A program made the translations under genes and the position numbers. The notes below the pieces were generated by a model. The model had not been told where the DNA came from, did not search any database, and was given only the letters and a program-made list of their open reading frames with translations. A stretch of 64,000 nucleotides of DNA from Vitellaria paradoxa (lineage: Eukaryota > Streptophyta > Magnoliopsida > Ericales > Sapotaceae): NCBI GenBank assembly GCA_019916065.1, contig CM034240.1, forward strand, positions 35,949,389-36,013,388, written 5' to 3'. Shown here piece by piece: positions 22,541 through 34,697 of this stretch; within the stretch, counting starts at the first letter, position 1; each line of letters opens with the position of its first letter.

Positions 22541-23827
22541 CTATGTCTCCAAAGATCTCACCAATGCATAGAGCTCCTTGTCATATGTTGAATAGTTCAA
22601 GGTTGCCCCATTTAGCTTCTCACTAAAGTATGCAATAGGCTTCCTCTCCTGCATCAAAACAGCACCAATTCCTTTCCCGGAGGCATCACATTCAATTTCA
22701 AAAGCTTTGGTAAAATCGGGCAATACAAGTAAAGGAGCAGAACACAACTTTGTTTTCAAGATGTTAAATGCATCCTCACGTTCATCACCCCATACAAATG
22801 GAACATTCTTCTTTACCAATTCATTCAAAGGGGCGGCTAGGCTACTAAAATTAGGCACAAACCTACGATAAAAGCTAGCGAGCCCATGAAAACTCCTTAC
22901 TTCACTCACATTGGAAGGTCTCGGCCATTCCCTAATGGCTTTCACCTTCTCGTCATCTACTTCAATCCCTTTACTACTAACAACAAATCCTAGGAAAACA
23001 AGTCTTTCCATGCAAAAATAACACTTCTTGAAATTAGCATACAACTTTTCCTTCCTTAAAACATCAAAAACACTTCTCAAATGTTGCAAATGATCATTCA
23101 AGCTTTTACTATAAATCAGAATGTCATCAAAGTAAACAACAACAAACTTTCCAATAAAAGATCTCAACACATGGTTCATCAATCTCATGAAAGTACTAGG
23201 TGCATTTGTGAGCCCAAATGGCATCACAAGCCATTCATATAAACCATACTTGGTCTTAAACGCTGTTTTCCATTCATCACCTTCTTTCATCCTAATTTGA
23301 TGATAACCGCTCTTAAGATCAATTTTAGAAAATATGCAAGCACCATGAAGTTCATCAAGCATATCATCCAATCTAGGAATAGGATACCTGTATTTCACGG
23401 TGATCTTGTTGATAGCACGGCAATCAACGCACATTCGGAAAGTCCCATCTTTCTTTGGCACCAAAAGAACAGGTACGACACATGGACTCATGCTCTCCTT
23501 CACATACCCCTTGGCTAGCAATTCTTCTACTTGCCTTTGAAGTTCCTTGCTCTCCTCGGGATTGCTCCTATAAGCTGGTTGGTTTGGAATTTGAGCTCCA
23601 GGCACAAAATCAATTTGATGCTCAATCCCCCTTAATGGTGGTAAACCCGATGACACTTCCTCGGGAAAGATATCCTCATATTCCTGCAAGAGAGAAGTAG
23701 CAACACTAGGGAGAGAAAAATCATTGTTAGGATTAGAATATAAGGACTCTTTATACATAAGAAGGTATAAGGGCCTCATGTCATGCAATGCCTCTCTCAT
23801 TTCTTTCTTTCCAACAAACAAAGTCAT
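22541..23827 (-). pseudogene. pol middle part: reverse transcriptase and start of RNase H
   Basis: It contains [24 protein letters not shown], the catalytic YFDD box and [11 protein letters not shown], followed by RNase H starting IECDASGKG. The frame differs from the preceding protease frame: protease runs to a TGA overlapping the ATG at 23827, so an indel lies in the lysine/glutamate-rich linker. It ends at the in-frame TAG shared with the next piece. In an intact relative all of this would be one polyprotein. Confidence 0.88.
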
Positions 23828-24342
23828 TTTTCCCTCTTCTTTTTCTTTCGTTCTCTCATTTTCCTCTTTTGTCTCTCTTTTTCTTTCTTCTCTTTTCCCT
23901 CAGCTTTTTTTGAATCACTCTCTACCTCACCTGATTTTCCCTCAAGTGCTCTCATAATCCTCACTTGATCCTCATGAGATTGAGTAGGACTCAAAGGGTT
24001 TAGAGTGTATGATCGGCCTTCCTTCACCAAAGTATACTTATTCTTCCTTCCATCATGAGTCACACTCCTATCATATTGCCAAGGACGCCCTAATAATATG
24101 TGAGTAGCAACCATAGGCACAACATCACACAATACCTTATCCTCATACTTCCCTATGGTGAATGGAACCACAACCTGTTTGGTTACTTTCAATTTATTGC
24201 ATTCATTCAACCATTGTAGTCCATATGGCTTTGGATACTTCCTACACACCAATCCCAATTTGTTCACAAGATGAGAGCTTACCACATTGCAACAACTTCC
24301 ACTATCAATGATCATGCTACAAATTTGTTGCTCACGGCACAC
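23824..24342 (-). pseudogene. pol 5' part: aspartic protease and charged linker
   Basis: The protease motif IIDSGSCCNVVS lies near the start and HILLGRPWQYDR follows at the usual distance. A highly charged linker (rich in KEK, RKKK) leads to RT. The region 24343-24512 continues the gag frame beyond its stop and then changes frame just before this motif, showing at least one indel between gag and protease. Confidence 0.8.
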
Positions 24343-24512
24343 CTTGTATGGAAAATGTTTTCTCTTTGAATTGCATCCCCATCTTCCAATCCCACTTGTG
24401 CACTTAAAGCCCTCATGGTTATCATAGCATAAGTCAACCCAACCATAGGATCTTGCTCTCCCATCTCCAATTCTTCTTCTTTACCAATTTCGGCCAGATT
24501 TGGGGTCTCTTC

Positions 24513-25835
24513 TTACTCATCCTCATCTCCACTCTCTAGACCTCCATCTTCCCTCATATACATCACCCTTTGGTTTGGACATTGATTTGCATAATGTCCA
24601 TGCCCCAAACACTTGAAACACTTAACTTCTCTAGCTCTAGTAGGACCCCCCTTCTTTTCTTTCTCTTCTATTTTTCCTTTTCCTTTCCATTCTTCTTTTC
24701 CCTTCAAATCCTCCCTTTTCTGTTTTGGTAGATCCTTCTCATTCCTCTCTAGCTTTCCATAATTCGGCCTCCATGGACTTTTTGTGGTTGAGAAATTCGG
24801 CCCACTTCCATTCTTCAAAGATTTCTTCATTCTCAATTGTCTTTCCACCTTAATGGCAATGTGCACCATTTCGGTTATGGTATGGTAGGAATGTAATTCC
24901 ACCACATGGGCTATTTCTATGTTCAAACCAGCCAAGAACCTTGCCATGGTGGCTTCCATAGGTTCCTCCAATTGAGTTCTCGCCAATGCCATCTCCATAG
25001 CCTTGAAATATTCTTCCACACTTCTACCCCCTTGTGACAACCTTTGCAACCTTTGATGCAGCTCCTTAAAATAATGTTGGGGAACAAACCTTTCCCTCAT
25101 GACTTCTTTCATGGCTTCCCAAGTGGTAATGGTTCTAAGGCTAAGATTTCTCCTTCTAACCAACATTTGATCCCACCATATGATTGCATAATCTTTGAAC
25201 TCCACAGCCGCAAGTTTGACTTTCTTTTCTTCCGAATAGTTGTGGCACTCAAAGATGAGTTCAACTTGCCTTTCCCACTCCAAGTACAAATCTGGATTTT
25301 CCTTTCCATGGAAGGAAGGAATCGTCATCTTAATGCTTCCCACATTTGAATCAACCCTTTCTTCAATTCCTTCCCCATTTCCATAGTCCCAATTCCTATA
25401 ATTTCTACCCATTCTTCTTCCTCCAAATCCTCTACCTCTAGGTGGCCGAAACCCCCTACCCCTTGGATTATGGAAGTGTAACTCATTTTCTTCTTCAACA
25501 AATTCATTCCCCCATTCTTCTTCATTAAATTCTTCTTCCCCAATATTCTCAATTCTTGCTTCCTCATTTCTGCCCACATTTTGGCCGAAACCCATTCTAA
25601 GCATTCCATTTCCTCTTTCTCCTCCATTACCTTCCACATTTGGTGATCTGTCTCTACTACCCTTGTCCCTAGTATCTTCCTTATCCTTTGCCTCCAACTT
25701 CTCAATCCTATCCAGCAAGGTGGTCATCACAAAGTTATTTCGGTCCATTTGTTGCCTTAAAGCTTCAAGCAACATTTTATCATCTCCATTCGGTCCATCC
25801 TTACTACTACCACTGGTTTCTTGTTCTTTAGACAT
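24513..25835 (-). pseudogene. gag of the minus-strand gypsy element, long intact frame (440 aa)
   Basis: It starts at ATG 25835 (MSKEQETSGSSKDG). An acidic and arginine/glycine-rich N-terminal third is followed by a capsid-like region with IPSFHGKENPDLYLEWERQV, WWDQM, RFVPQHY and MARFLAGLN. One zinc knuckle CFKCLGHGHYANQC fits CX2CX4HX4C with all ligands present. It ends GDEDE then TAA (24513-24515); sequence after the stop still reads as gag-protease linker in the same frame, so the stop may be a mutation. By itself this gag frame is undamaged. Confidence 0.85.
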
Positions 25836-26697
25836 GTTTAAGGCTGCAAGAAAGAAAACGTTAGTAGAAAATGGCTCACCCTCTCAAGTGTTTCACTCAA
25901 GTAATGGCTTTTCTCTCCAATACTCTCACTCTCTTGCCTTTTACCTCTCAATTCTCTTCCTTTTGCTTACCTTTCAAGAACTAGGGCAGAGTGTCTTTTA
26001 ACCCAATTTGAAAATATATCAATGAAAATCATAGGGATTAGGAAGAAACGGATTTGCAAATTTAACACGACTAGTTACCTAGTTATGGCTTCATTAAACC
26101 AAACAGACCTTAAGATGGCACGAGTTTGGTATCCACCAACAATAGTGTTCAGATTTGCAAGAAAGAAGAAGAAGATAACTTTAGAATTAAAGGAAAACAA
26201 ATATATAGAGGTAAAACCCTTGAAAACCAGATTGGAATCCCCCCAATATGATGTTAACAATCCCAAAAGACTCAAAGGACAGATTGCTCACTGTTTTGCA
26301 ACAAACTTCAAGTTTAGAGCTCAATTCGGCTAGCTCCTAGTTCTCCAATCAAACCAACGAATTTCAAGCTGAAAGTTGGTGGTTTATTGCTATTTATTAT
26401 GGAGATAAAGAGGGTAAAATTTGGGAATTTTCTGGGTTGTTTTGGTGGACGAACTGATTTGCCCCCTTTTTTTTCCAGAATTTTCTTTTCTTTTCTGATT
26501 CTTTTTTTTTATATATATATAGTTCAATATCCCCTACAAGATAGTTCAACCCCTTTGCAACAACTCAGCAAACACAAAGAAAGATGAAGGAATCTCCCCT
26601 TCGCCGAAAGCCTTGAGGAGAAAACAAAAAGTTGGAAGATGAAGAGTTGAAATGGAGAAAACACACCTTGTTAGGATGATCAAGCTATGATACCAAA
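25836..26697 (-). other. 5' untranslated leader of the gypsy element
   Basis: About 860 bp between the primer-binding site next to the 5' LTR and the gag ATG. It contains poly-pyrimidine and AT stretches. Open frames here are short and unsupported. Confidence 0.7.
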
Positions 26698-27436
26698 TGA
26701 TGAGAAAGTAAAGGATCTTTATATTTAATCCAACAAGGTTTCCCACTTCAAAGAATCAACACAACCCCAACCCATGGAGAGGCAATAATTCGGTTTCGAA
26801 GGAAGGGACAAGCCAATGAACCAACTCACAATAGAAACAAAGTTCTAAGGTAACTTGATTATCAAAGATAAAGTAGTTAATTGGCTAAAAAGACTAAGTC
26901 CAAGTTCTTTCAAGAAGCAAGGAAGAAAAATCTCTCAAATTGATTTTTCAAATCTGAAAATTACATCCTATTCACCTTGGTGGCCGACCACCTTACTTAT
27001 AATATAAATACTTCAATCTTGGAACATCCCTCCAAGAATAGGAAAGGCCAAAAGACAAGCTTAAATGGCATTAACTCAAAAGGCCCTCATTAGCTAGCAA
27101 TTAGGGCATTCATTGCATCCGTTCATTAACTCCAAATCAATTAAGACATGCATTAAATAAGGTCTTAAATACAAAACAATAAAAGACTGAAATGGGCTTG
27201 ACTCTTGACATGGCAGACTTGAGACTTCATCTTTGGCCGAATAAGAGGCCACCATGTGGCTGCCACCTAGCCTTTAACTAATCTCCATTTGGCAATCCCC
27301 TTTGTCCACTTGGCAAAGAACCAGGCACTTGAATTCTTCTCCTTGGCCGATTGCTTCCTCTTATCCAAAAGCTTCCATGATCAAACTTTGGAGTTCCTTT
27401 GCTTTGGCTCTAGTTATGGGACCTTGATAGCTTAAT
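26698..27436 (-). repeat. 5' LTR of the minus-strand gypsy element, lacking its outer 18 bp
   Basis: It aligns end to end with 20316-21054 at equal length (739 bp). The final 18 bp present in the other LTR (21055-21072) are absent, and the sequence instead passes directly into the 190-bp flank copy. Four bases (TAAT) are shared at the junction. Confidence 0.88.
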
Positions 27437-27622
27437 TTATTTTATTTGTTGGAGGTCCAAATGCAACCTAAATTTCACAGGTTTTATAAGAGTTTATTCC
27501 ACCTAACTTAGACTATTGTCAGAGTGAAGCACATTTCTAAATGGGCCCACTACTCTATTAATAAGCCAGTAGAAAAAGAACCCAGAGCAGATTTGAAGAG
27601 CTAGGTAATTAAGCAGCTAACC
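27433..27622. repeat. 190-bp flank segment, copy 2
   Basis: Same length and order as 20126-20315, including the right TIR of the Harbinger-type MITE. It ends at GCAGCTAACC and then continues into the Tat-type gag relic. Confidence 0.9.
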
Positions 27623-29130
27623 GACCACGCCGAGCACTACAACGTCAATTCTGCCCATTATTTGGCCAAAAAAGCCCTCGATTGGATAGCTGCCTCCCTG
27701 TTCATCGAGAGCATTAAGTAAATGGAGCCTCCTTGCAAGTTTGCTTTGCCAAGGTTTACTCTCTATGATGGTAGGGTGGATCTGGTGGGACGCATTCGTT
27801 ATTACAAGCAAGTAATGTCACTCTGAAGCTACAATGATGCCTTAATGTGCAAGATCTTCCCCTCTAGCCTAGAGGAAGTAACCCTACGTTGGTTGAACAA
27901 ATTGGAGTCCGGTTCAAAGTACATGGTCTTGGTTGGTTAAGGCCTTTATGGCTCGTTTTATTGCCAATAGCAAACAACCTTGCTCAGGAGACTCCTTGAT
28001 GACAATGCGACAGGGAAAAAGTGAAAGCTTAAGGCAATATGCTTGCGCTATTTTTAAAACATACAACAAAAAGGAAACGTGTTCTGAGCAAATTGTAGTG
28101 GCCTCTTTCAAGCTTGGCCTCACTCGAAACAACAAACTTTGGCAATTGCCTACCAAGCGACTAGTCAAAAATCTGGCCGACCTTATGAATCGCATTGAAA
28201 AATACTCAAAAGTTAGAGATGAAATAAGGAGTACTAAGAATGAGGTCCCAAAAAAGGAGAAAATGTAGTCCCAGGGTAATGAAAGAAGGTTGCACAAAGA
28301 ATAAGAGAAGACAAACGTGTTTAGGGCAGTCAACACGGCCTTCAGGATTCCCACATATAAATTGCTGCCTAAGAAGATGGGAGAAGATCCCTTCAAAAGA
28401 AGCCAATCCCTTCATTATGCTTACTATAGGAATTTCAAGCACCATACTAAAGAATGTCATGTCTTCAAACATCACCTTAAGAAATTGGTCCAAGCAGGCC
28501 ACCTACATGATTACATTGACGAGCAAAAGTCGTTAGCCCAGAGATAGCCCAGCCAACTAACCAAGAAAGAGTAACCCCGAAGAACAAAATGATAAACCGA
28601 CCTAAAGAGTAATCAATGTAGTCCGTTTAGGGTACGAATCTCGGGAGCAAGAGATCAAATCCTGAGTAGACTACCAAAAGATTGCTCATCTAAAACAAGT
28701 ACTGCGCTTAGGAGAAACATCGACACAAACCCATAAAGAGGTCCAGCGCTAATCCAAACCTGGACATCACCTTTACTAATGAAGATCCAAAAGGTATTTA
28801 ATAGCCCCATAATGATACCCTGATAATCACTATTAGGATTGGTGATTGCCAAGTTTGCCAGGTCCTAGTGGACCAAGGCACCTCAACTAAGGTGATGTAC
28901 TACGAGCTCTTCAAAGAGCTCAAATTGACTAAAGCCAACCTAATTCCTGGTAGTTGCTCTCTAATCATATTCAATTCTACCTCGATCTAGCTTTCGAGGA
29001 GAGTCATACTCCCTGTCCAAGCAGGTTTTAGGGAACACTAGATTGAACTTTTAGTGGTAGATGTCCCATTCTCCTATAATGCTATTATGGGACGATCATG
29101 ACTATATAGGTTGAGGGTGATCCAGTCTGC
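27623..29130 (+). pseudogene. Relic of gag-protease from a Tat-type gypsy element
   Basis: Fragments in several frames read like plant Tat-lineage gag: LDWIAAS, FALPRFTLYDG, ALMCKIFPSSLEEVTLRWL, then FMARFIANSKQP and MTMRQGKSESLRQYA, with a longest open piece at 27933-28268. Near 28872 comes a protease-like VDQGTSTKVMYYELFK and near 29080 YNAIMGR, in the right order. Stops and frameshifts are numerous. No LTR, RT or integrase follows, so only the 5' half of the coding region is left. It is severely decayed and non-functional. Confidence 0.7.
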
Positions 29131-29139
29131 TTACCACTC

Positions 29140-29339
29140 AAACCTCCCTCTATTAGATTTTTTATTTAAAAAGTAACTTTTGACCAATTCAATACTATAA
29201 AATTACCTTATATCCTTACTATACAAAATGCATAAAAAAAAAATTGAGAGTAAGGTTTTTTCATTACTGTTTGATACTAATGGAAATGAAGTAGAAGAAA
29301 AATAAGAAACTAAATTTTTCTCTCTTTCATGTTTAATTT
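29140..29339. repeat. Left part of dispersed long-TIR repeat (copy A)
   Basis: The block CCCTCTATTAGATTTTTTAT...AAAAAGTAACTTTTGACC...TGGAAATGAAGTAGAAGAAAA matches 43135-43330. It resumes at 36578 after two nested insertions. Confidence 0.75.
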
Positions 29340-29611
29340 AGGGTGTCGCTATTCTTAATCCTATTTTATCTCCACGTGGCTCAGTTAATTCATGCATCTT
29401 ATGTTTTCTCCAAGCAACCTAATAATTTCTCCATATAACCCACAAATTATGCCTAAAATTCCAAAAATACCCACAAATTGTTAAATTTTTCAATAACTAA
29501 CTATTGAAATTTTTTTTTTTTTTTAGCAAATACTTGTTGAAAGTTTTTAATTTGTTCAGTAATTAGTTGTTGAAATGTTTTATTTATTTGTCAAAAATTT
29601 GTTTTAGCAAG

Positions 29612-31257
29612 TGTGATGGTCCGAGAAAAAAAAAACAAAAAAAAAAAAAGAGAAATGTGATCATGGCAGCAATCCTTGGCAGCAAAGACTTGTAAGTCTT
29701 CTTTACTTTGGTGACGAAGGTTGCCATTTGGACTTATCCACGTGGAACCAAAAATTTTTTGCCAGCCACCATATCTACAAATAGCACCATGATGGAACTT
29801 CATTCTAGGAGGGGCAAGTGGGCCACTCAAAGAGCCCCACCTGTGGGGCTTTGTATATATATATATATGGGAAAGGGGTGATGCCGTGGGATACCAAGCC
29901 GGGAAAAAGAAAGAAAACCGAAAGGAAAAAAGGAGGAGAAAAAGAAAAAGAAAAGGAAGAAGAGAGAGGAAAAAAAAGGTTAGTTTTCTAACCCAAATTA
30001 AATTCTAAACCTTTTAATTAAATTCATTCCTCACGCACCTGCGCTGTCCAATTTTGAAAAGGTGGTTTGGTGTGCACATACGGCAAATCCCCACTTCTCC
30101 AACCCAAGAAACGAGTAGGGAAATTAATGTATTATTTATACTTTTTGTGATGTTTATTTTGATAGGAAATAATTGTGAGGTTAAGTTTATATTATTATTA
30201 AATTAATATTAAGTTGATAACTAGATTTTCAGTGGCATTGAAATTGTGATTAAATTGATGAAATTTTCTATGCAATGCCGAGATATGCTATAATATGTTG
30301 GAACATGCTGAATATGTGTTTATTGTGAAACGGACGATAAAATGGAAATATAAAATTGTGGAAGTTGATACACACTCATGGATATTGTTGCTAATCTTTA
30401 ACAACGTAAAAAGAAAAACCTAAGAAAATGTTGATTTTGTAGGGAAAGTGAGGGTACTATATAAAAATAAGGAGGGTCAAGAGATACCCTTGGGTTGAAA
30501 AACCCTAAACCTGCGCAGGGTCGGATAAATCGTGCCATGGACTAGTAATCCAAAACGACGACGAATGTAGTAAAGGCTCATCGTGGCCCTTGGACTCGGA
30601 TCCTTAAACGACGATGCAGGAGTGCGTCGCGACCCGTATAATTATATGAACTGGCGATGGTTTTGGACTACCACTATGATTGTGGGACAGTCTTGCAGAG
30701 TATCCTTCTCCACTTTGGGAAAATAAAATAATAAATGAAGAGATATTGACAAAAGCACTAAAAGTTACGAATGATGTGTTTTATTCTGCTATATATTGAC
30801 GTATTTAATAATTTCTTGCTACATTTATTATTTTACATAATTCTTAAAAGGCATTATAAAAAGTATAAATCTATACGTCGGGAGCACACGTGGCTCAATG
30901 CTCACGTCCCTACAGATTGTATTGCAGGTGTAGATCCCGAGACCTAGAAGAACCGGCCTAGCTAATAAATCTTACAGATGTATTAAATAAAATTTTCTTT
31001 TTATGTAATGACCTCTAAAGTTTAATGTATGTAAACAAATACTGCTTTATAAATGGATATGGGTGACAGTATTCAACTTTGATTTTTAATTGAGTATGCA
31101 ATTTATCATAAAAGTAATCAATTTTATTGACTATATAAATGGAAAGCATGGTCATGTACTCTGAAGATATAAATAGCAGGATTATAGTAAGTCAGGTGTG
31201 ATAAGTTTTTCATTCTAAACTCACCCCTCGAGACCTTAGAATTTCGGGGGCGTGACA
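29612..31257 (+). repeat. 5' LTR (1646 bp)
   Basis: It begins TGTGATGGTCCGAG and ends GGGGGCGTGACA. It contains a CT/GA-rich stretch (29900-29970) and the CCTGCGCAGGGTCGG...GGACTAGTAATCC block that resembles the LTR at 4295-6099. Confidence 0.92.
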
Positions 31258-31320
31258 GCAAGTGATTATCGAATTCATTCGATTTTTTCAGCAAGTAGTT
31301 ATTGATATTGTTTAATATTT
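31258..31320 (+). repeat. 63-bp filler: exact copy of the element's 3' flank
   Basis: From GCAAGTGATTATCG to TTTAATATTT it is identical over 63 bp to 36345-36407, which is host DNA beyond the 3' LTR including the target duplication. It joins the 5' LTR to protease-coding sequence. Confidence 0.95.
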
Positions 31321-34300
31321 GCTTCTACTTTAGGACTCGAAACGCAGCCACTAGTACCCCCACTATGTGTGGAGACCCCTATTTCTGGCCACTTTTCTCT
31401 AACTAGAATATGTAAAAGGTGTGAGTTGACAATTAGAAACACTTGAGGTAGTCAGGAGTATTGCTTAAGTTGTGACTTAATCGTGATGGAGATGCAAAGC
31501 TTTGATGTCATTCTCGGAATGAATTGGTTGGCAACATACCAAGCAAAGATTGACTATCACACAAGACGGGTAACCTTGTGCACTCCAGAAGGCGAGCAAG
31601 TGCAGTTTTCTTCAGACCGCTATAGCTCGAGACCTTACCGACCATAGATGAGCAAGGACGGGTAGATTTATGCAGTCTAGTTGCCAATTTGGCCATCAAC
31701 AAGGATGGAACCAATAAGAAGGAATTGCCCCCAGTGGTTCGTGAGTATCTCGAAGTCTTTCCCGATGATCTACCTGGGTTGCCACCTGAGCGAGAAGTGG
31801 AATTCCATATTGATTTAGCAGCTGGCACTGAACCTATCTCTATTGCTCCCTACAGATTAGCACTAGTAAAATTGTTGGAGCTAAAGAAGCAGATAGAAGA
31901 ACTTTTGGCAAAGGGACTTATTAGGCCCAGTGTTTCACCTTGTGGAGCACCAACGTTGTTTGTAGCAAAAAAGGATGGGACTTTAAGGATGTGCATCAAT
32001 TACCGTAAGCTCAATCGAGTAGCCATTAAGAATCGATACCCTTTACCGAGGATTGATGATTTATTCAATCAATTGAAGGGAGCAATGGTATATTCCAAGA
32101 TTGATTTGCGATCTGGTTATCATCAAGTAAGAATAAGAAAAGAAGACATCCCTAAAATGGCGTTCCGAACAAGATATGGGCACTATAAGTTTCTAGTGCT
32201 ACCATTCGGGTTAACTAATGCCCCTGCAGTATTCATGGACCTAATGAATCAGGTGTTTCGAGAATATTTGGATAGGTTCATGGTGGTGTTCATTGACGAC
32301 GTACTAGTATACTCCAAGGATGAGGAAGAACATACATAACACGTGAGGATAGTGTTACAACTTTTAAAGGATCACCAGTTATATGCCAAATTTAGCAAGT
32401 GCGAGTTCTGGCTTAAGGAGGTGAAGTTTTTGGGGCATGTTATTTCTGCTAAAGGCGTGGCGGTGGATCCCGCCAAAATTGAAGCTATCCTGAGTTGGCC
32501 AAGACCCAAGACAGTGACAGAGATCCGAAGTTTCTTGGGATTAGCCAGGTACTATCGTAGATTTGTGTTAAATTTCTCTAAGTTGATTTCTCCCTTGACT
32601 AAATTGACCCAGAAGGGGGTCAAGCATACCTGGGATGAGGCTTGTGAAAAATCTTTCCAGGAAATCAAAAAGAGGTTGACCTCTGCCCCAGTGTTGATCA
32701 TTCCAGAAAGAGGATTAGGGTACTCCGTATATTGTGACGCCTCCAGGGAAGGCTTGGGTTGTGTACTTATGCAAAATAGAAGGGTAGTTGCTTATGGGTC
32801 TAGGAAACTGAAAACTCACGAGCAAAACTACCCAGTTCATGACTTGGAATTGGCAGCTATAATCTTTGCCCTAAAAATATGGAGACATTACTTGTACGGG
32901 GAAAAGTTTGATGTATTTTCAGATCATAAAAGTTTAAAATACATTTTTACTCAGAAAGATTTGAATCTGAGACAAAAAAGGTGGATGGAATATATGGGGG
33001 ACTATGATTTCAACTTGCAGTATCATCCAGGTAAGGCCAATGTGGTTGCAGACGCTCTCAGCAGAAAAACTCAATGTGAGTTAGCAAGCGTTGCTACAAA
33101 AGAATGGGTAATGATGGAGAAAGTAGACGAATTTAACCTTGAATATAGAGAAGATGATGAACAGGCAATGTTATACACTTCAGTCACTCAACCGACTCTG
33201 ATAAGTAGAATAATTGAAACACAAAGGTCAGATAGGGAAACAGAAAGCATCCGGACGAGGTTGAAAGAATCAGCAAAGATGCCAGGGTAGACTATAAGTA
33301 ACGATAATGTGGTGACGTACAAAGGAAGAATTTTCGTACCAGTACTGATTCGGGATAATGTTATGAGAGAATTTCATCACTCCAAATTGGCAATACATCC
33401 GGGGGGCACGAAGATGTATCATGATCTGAAAAGCCAATGTTATTGGCCTGGAATGAAAAAAGATGTGGCGGATTTCGTTAGCAAATGCTTAATTTGTCAA
33501 CAAGTTAAAGTAGAACATCAGAGGCCAGTAGGATTGTTACAGCCCTTACCAGTGTCTGAGTGGAAATGGGAGCATGGGACTATGGACTTTGTAGCAGGAT
33601 TGCAAAAAACCAGAAAGGGTTATGAGGCAATATGGGTAATTGTGGATCGTTTAACCAAGTCAGCTCATTTCTTGCCCATTTGAAGAACAGACACCATGGA
33701 TACTCTAGCTAGACTATATATTCAAAAAATCCTAAGGCTCCATGGAACTCTAGTATCCATTGTTTCCGATCGAGATTCTCGTTTTGTCTATAGGTTCTGG
33801 CAAAGTTTTCAATTAGCAATGAGAACAGAGTTATGCTTTAGTACTGCTTATCACCCTCAATCGAATGGGCAGTCTGAACGCACAATTCAGGTTTTAGAGG
33901 ATTTGCTTCGAGCATGTGTATTGGATTTTGGAGGTAGTTGGGAAACCCATCTCCCGTTGGTAGAATTTGCTTATAATAACAGCTATCAAACTAGCATTGG
34001 AATGGCACCATTTGAGGCTTTGTATGGCAGGCCTTGTAGATCGCCAGTTTGTTGGACCCAAGTTGGAGAGATAGCAATGATGCGGCCAAAATTAGTTCAA
34101 GAAACTAATGAGAAGATCAAAATTATTAAGCAACAGCTGGAAATAGCTCGAAGCCGTCAAAAAAGTTATGCAGATCAAAGGCGAAGGCCATTAGAATTTC
34201 AAGTGGGAGATCATGTATTTTTGAAAGTCTCACCACGGAAAGGACAGTTTCGATGAGGCAAATTGACACCCAGATATATTGGGCCATTCGAAATTTTAGC

Positions 34301-34640
34301 AAGAATTGGAGAAGCTGCCAACCGGTTGGCCTTACCACCGCAACTATCAGGAATACATGAGGTGTTCCACGTGTCTATGCTTCATTAGTATGTTCCTGAT
34401 CCTACACATGTGATAAACTGGGCTGAATTGGAGATGGACCCTGATGCCACATACGAGGTTAGACCAGTTCGGATTCTGAATTTTCGAGAACAGGTGCTCC
34501 AAGGAAGAACAATTCCACTAGTTCAAGTATTATGGGCACACCACGGCATGGAAGAGTCTACTTGGGAACGTGAGTCAGAAATGTGAGCCCGATTTCCTCA
34601 GTTGTTTATTTAGTTATAATAACATTGTAATTGCCTTCCT
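31321..34640 (+). pseudogene. pol remnant: partial protease, RT, RNase H, integrase, chromodomain
   Basis: The frame starts in mid-protease (VETPISGH, FDVILGMNWLA) with a TGA near 31440 and a frameshift near 31630. RT (about 31800-32330) has [10 protein letters not shown] and FIDD. RNase H has [10 protein letters not shown], integrase has a zinc region and SDRDSRF, and the tail ends VQVLWAHHGMEESTWE, so the chromodomain is conserved. In-frame stops are at 32337 (TAA), 33288 (TAG), 33681 (TGA), 34254 (TGA, next to a three-codon deletion relative to the first element), about 34387 (TAG) and about 34584 (TGA). Gag is absent. The copy cannot encode a working polyprotein. Confidence 0.9.
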
Positions 34641-34697
34641 CTGACATGACGACCATTTTAAAGTTTTGAGGACGAAACTTCTATAGGGAGGGGAGAA

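Larger units (their letters stand above)
20316..27436 (-). mobile_element. Ty3/gypsy chromovirus on the minus strand (CRM/Reina-like, lineage tentative), both LTRs present
   Basis: Two ~740-bp direct repeats (about 15 differences, near 2%) flank gag and pol on the minus strand. At the 5' LTR edge a primer-binding site complementary to initiator tRNA-Met (TTTGGTATCATAGC) is seen at about 26684-26697, and at the other LTR a polypurine tract (AAGAGGGGGGGA). The coding region has one stop after gag, frameshifts in and after protease, and a TAG in RNase H, so it is not autonomous. The 3' LTR is complete and the 5' LTR lacks its outermost 18 bp. No normal 5-bp target duplication is seen; a 190-bp flank duplication is present instead. 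Confidence 0.9.
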
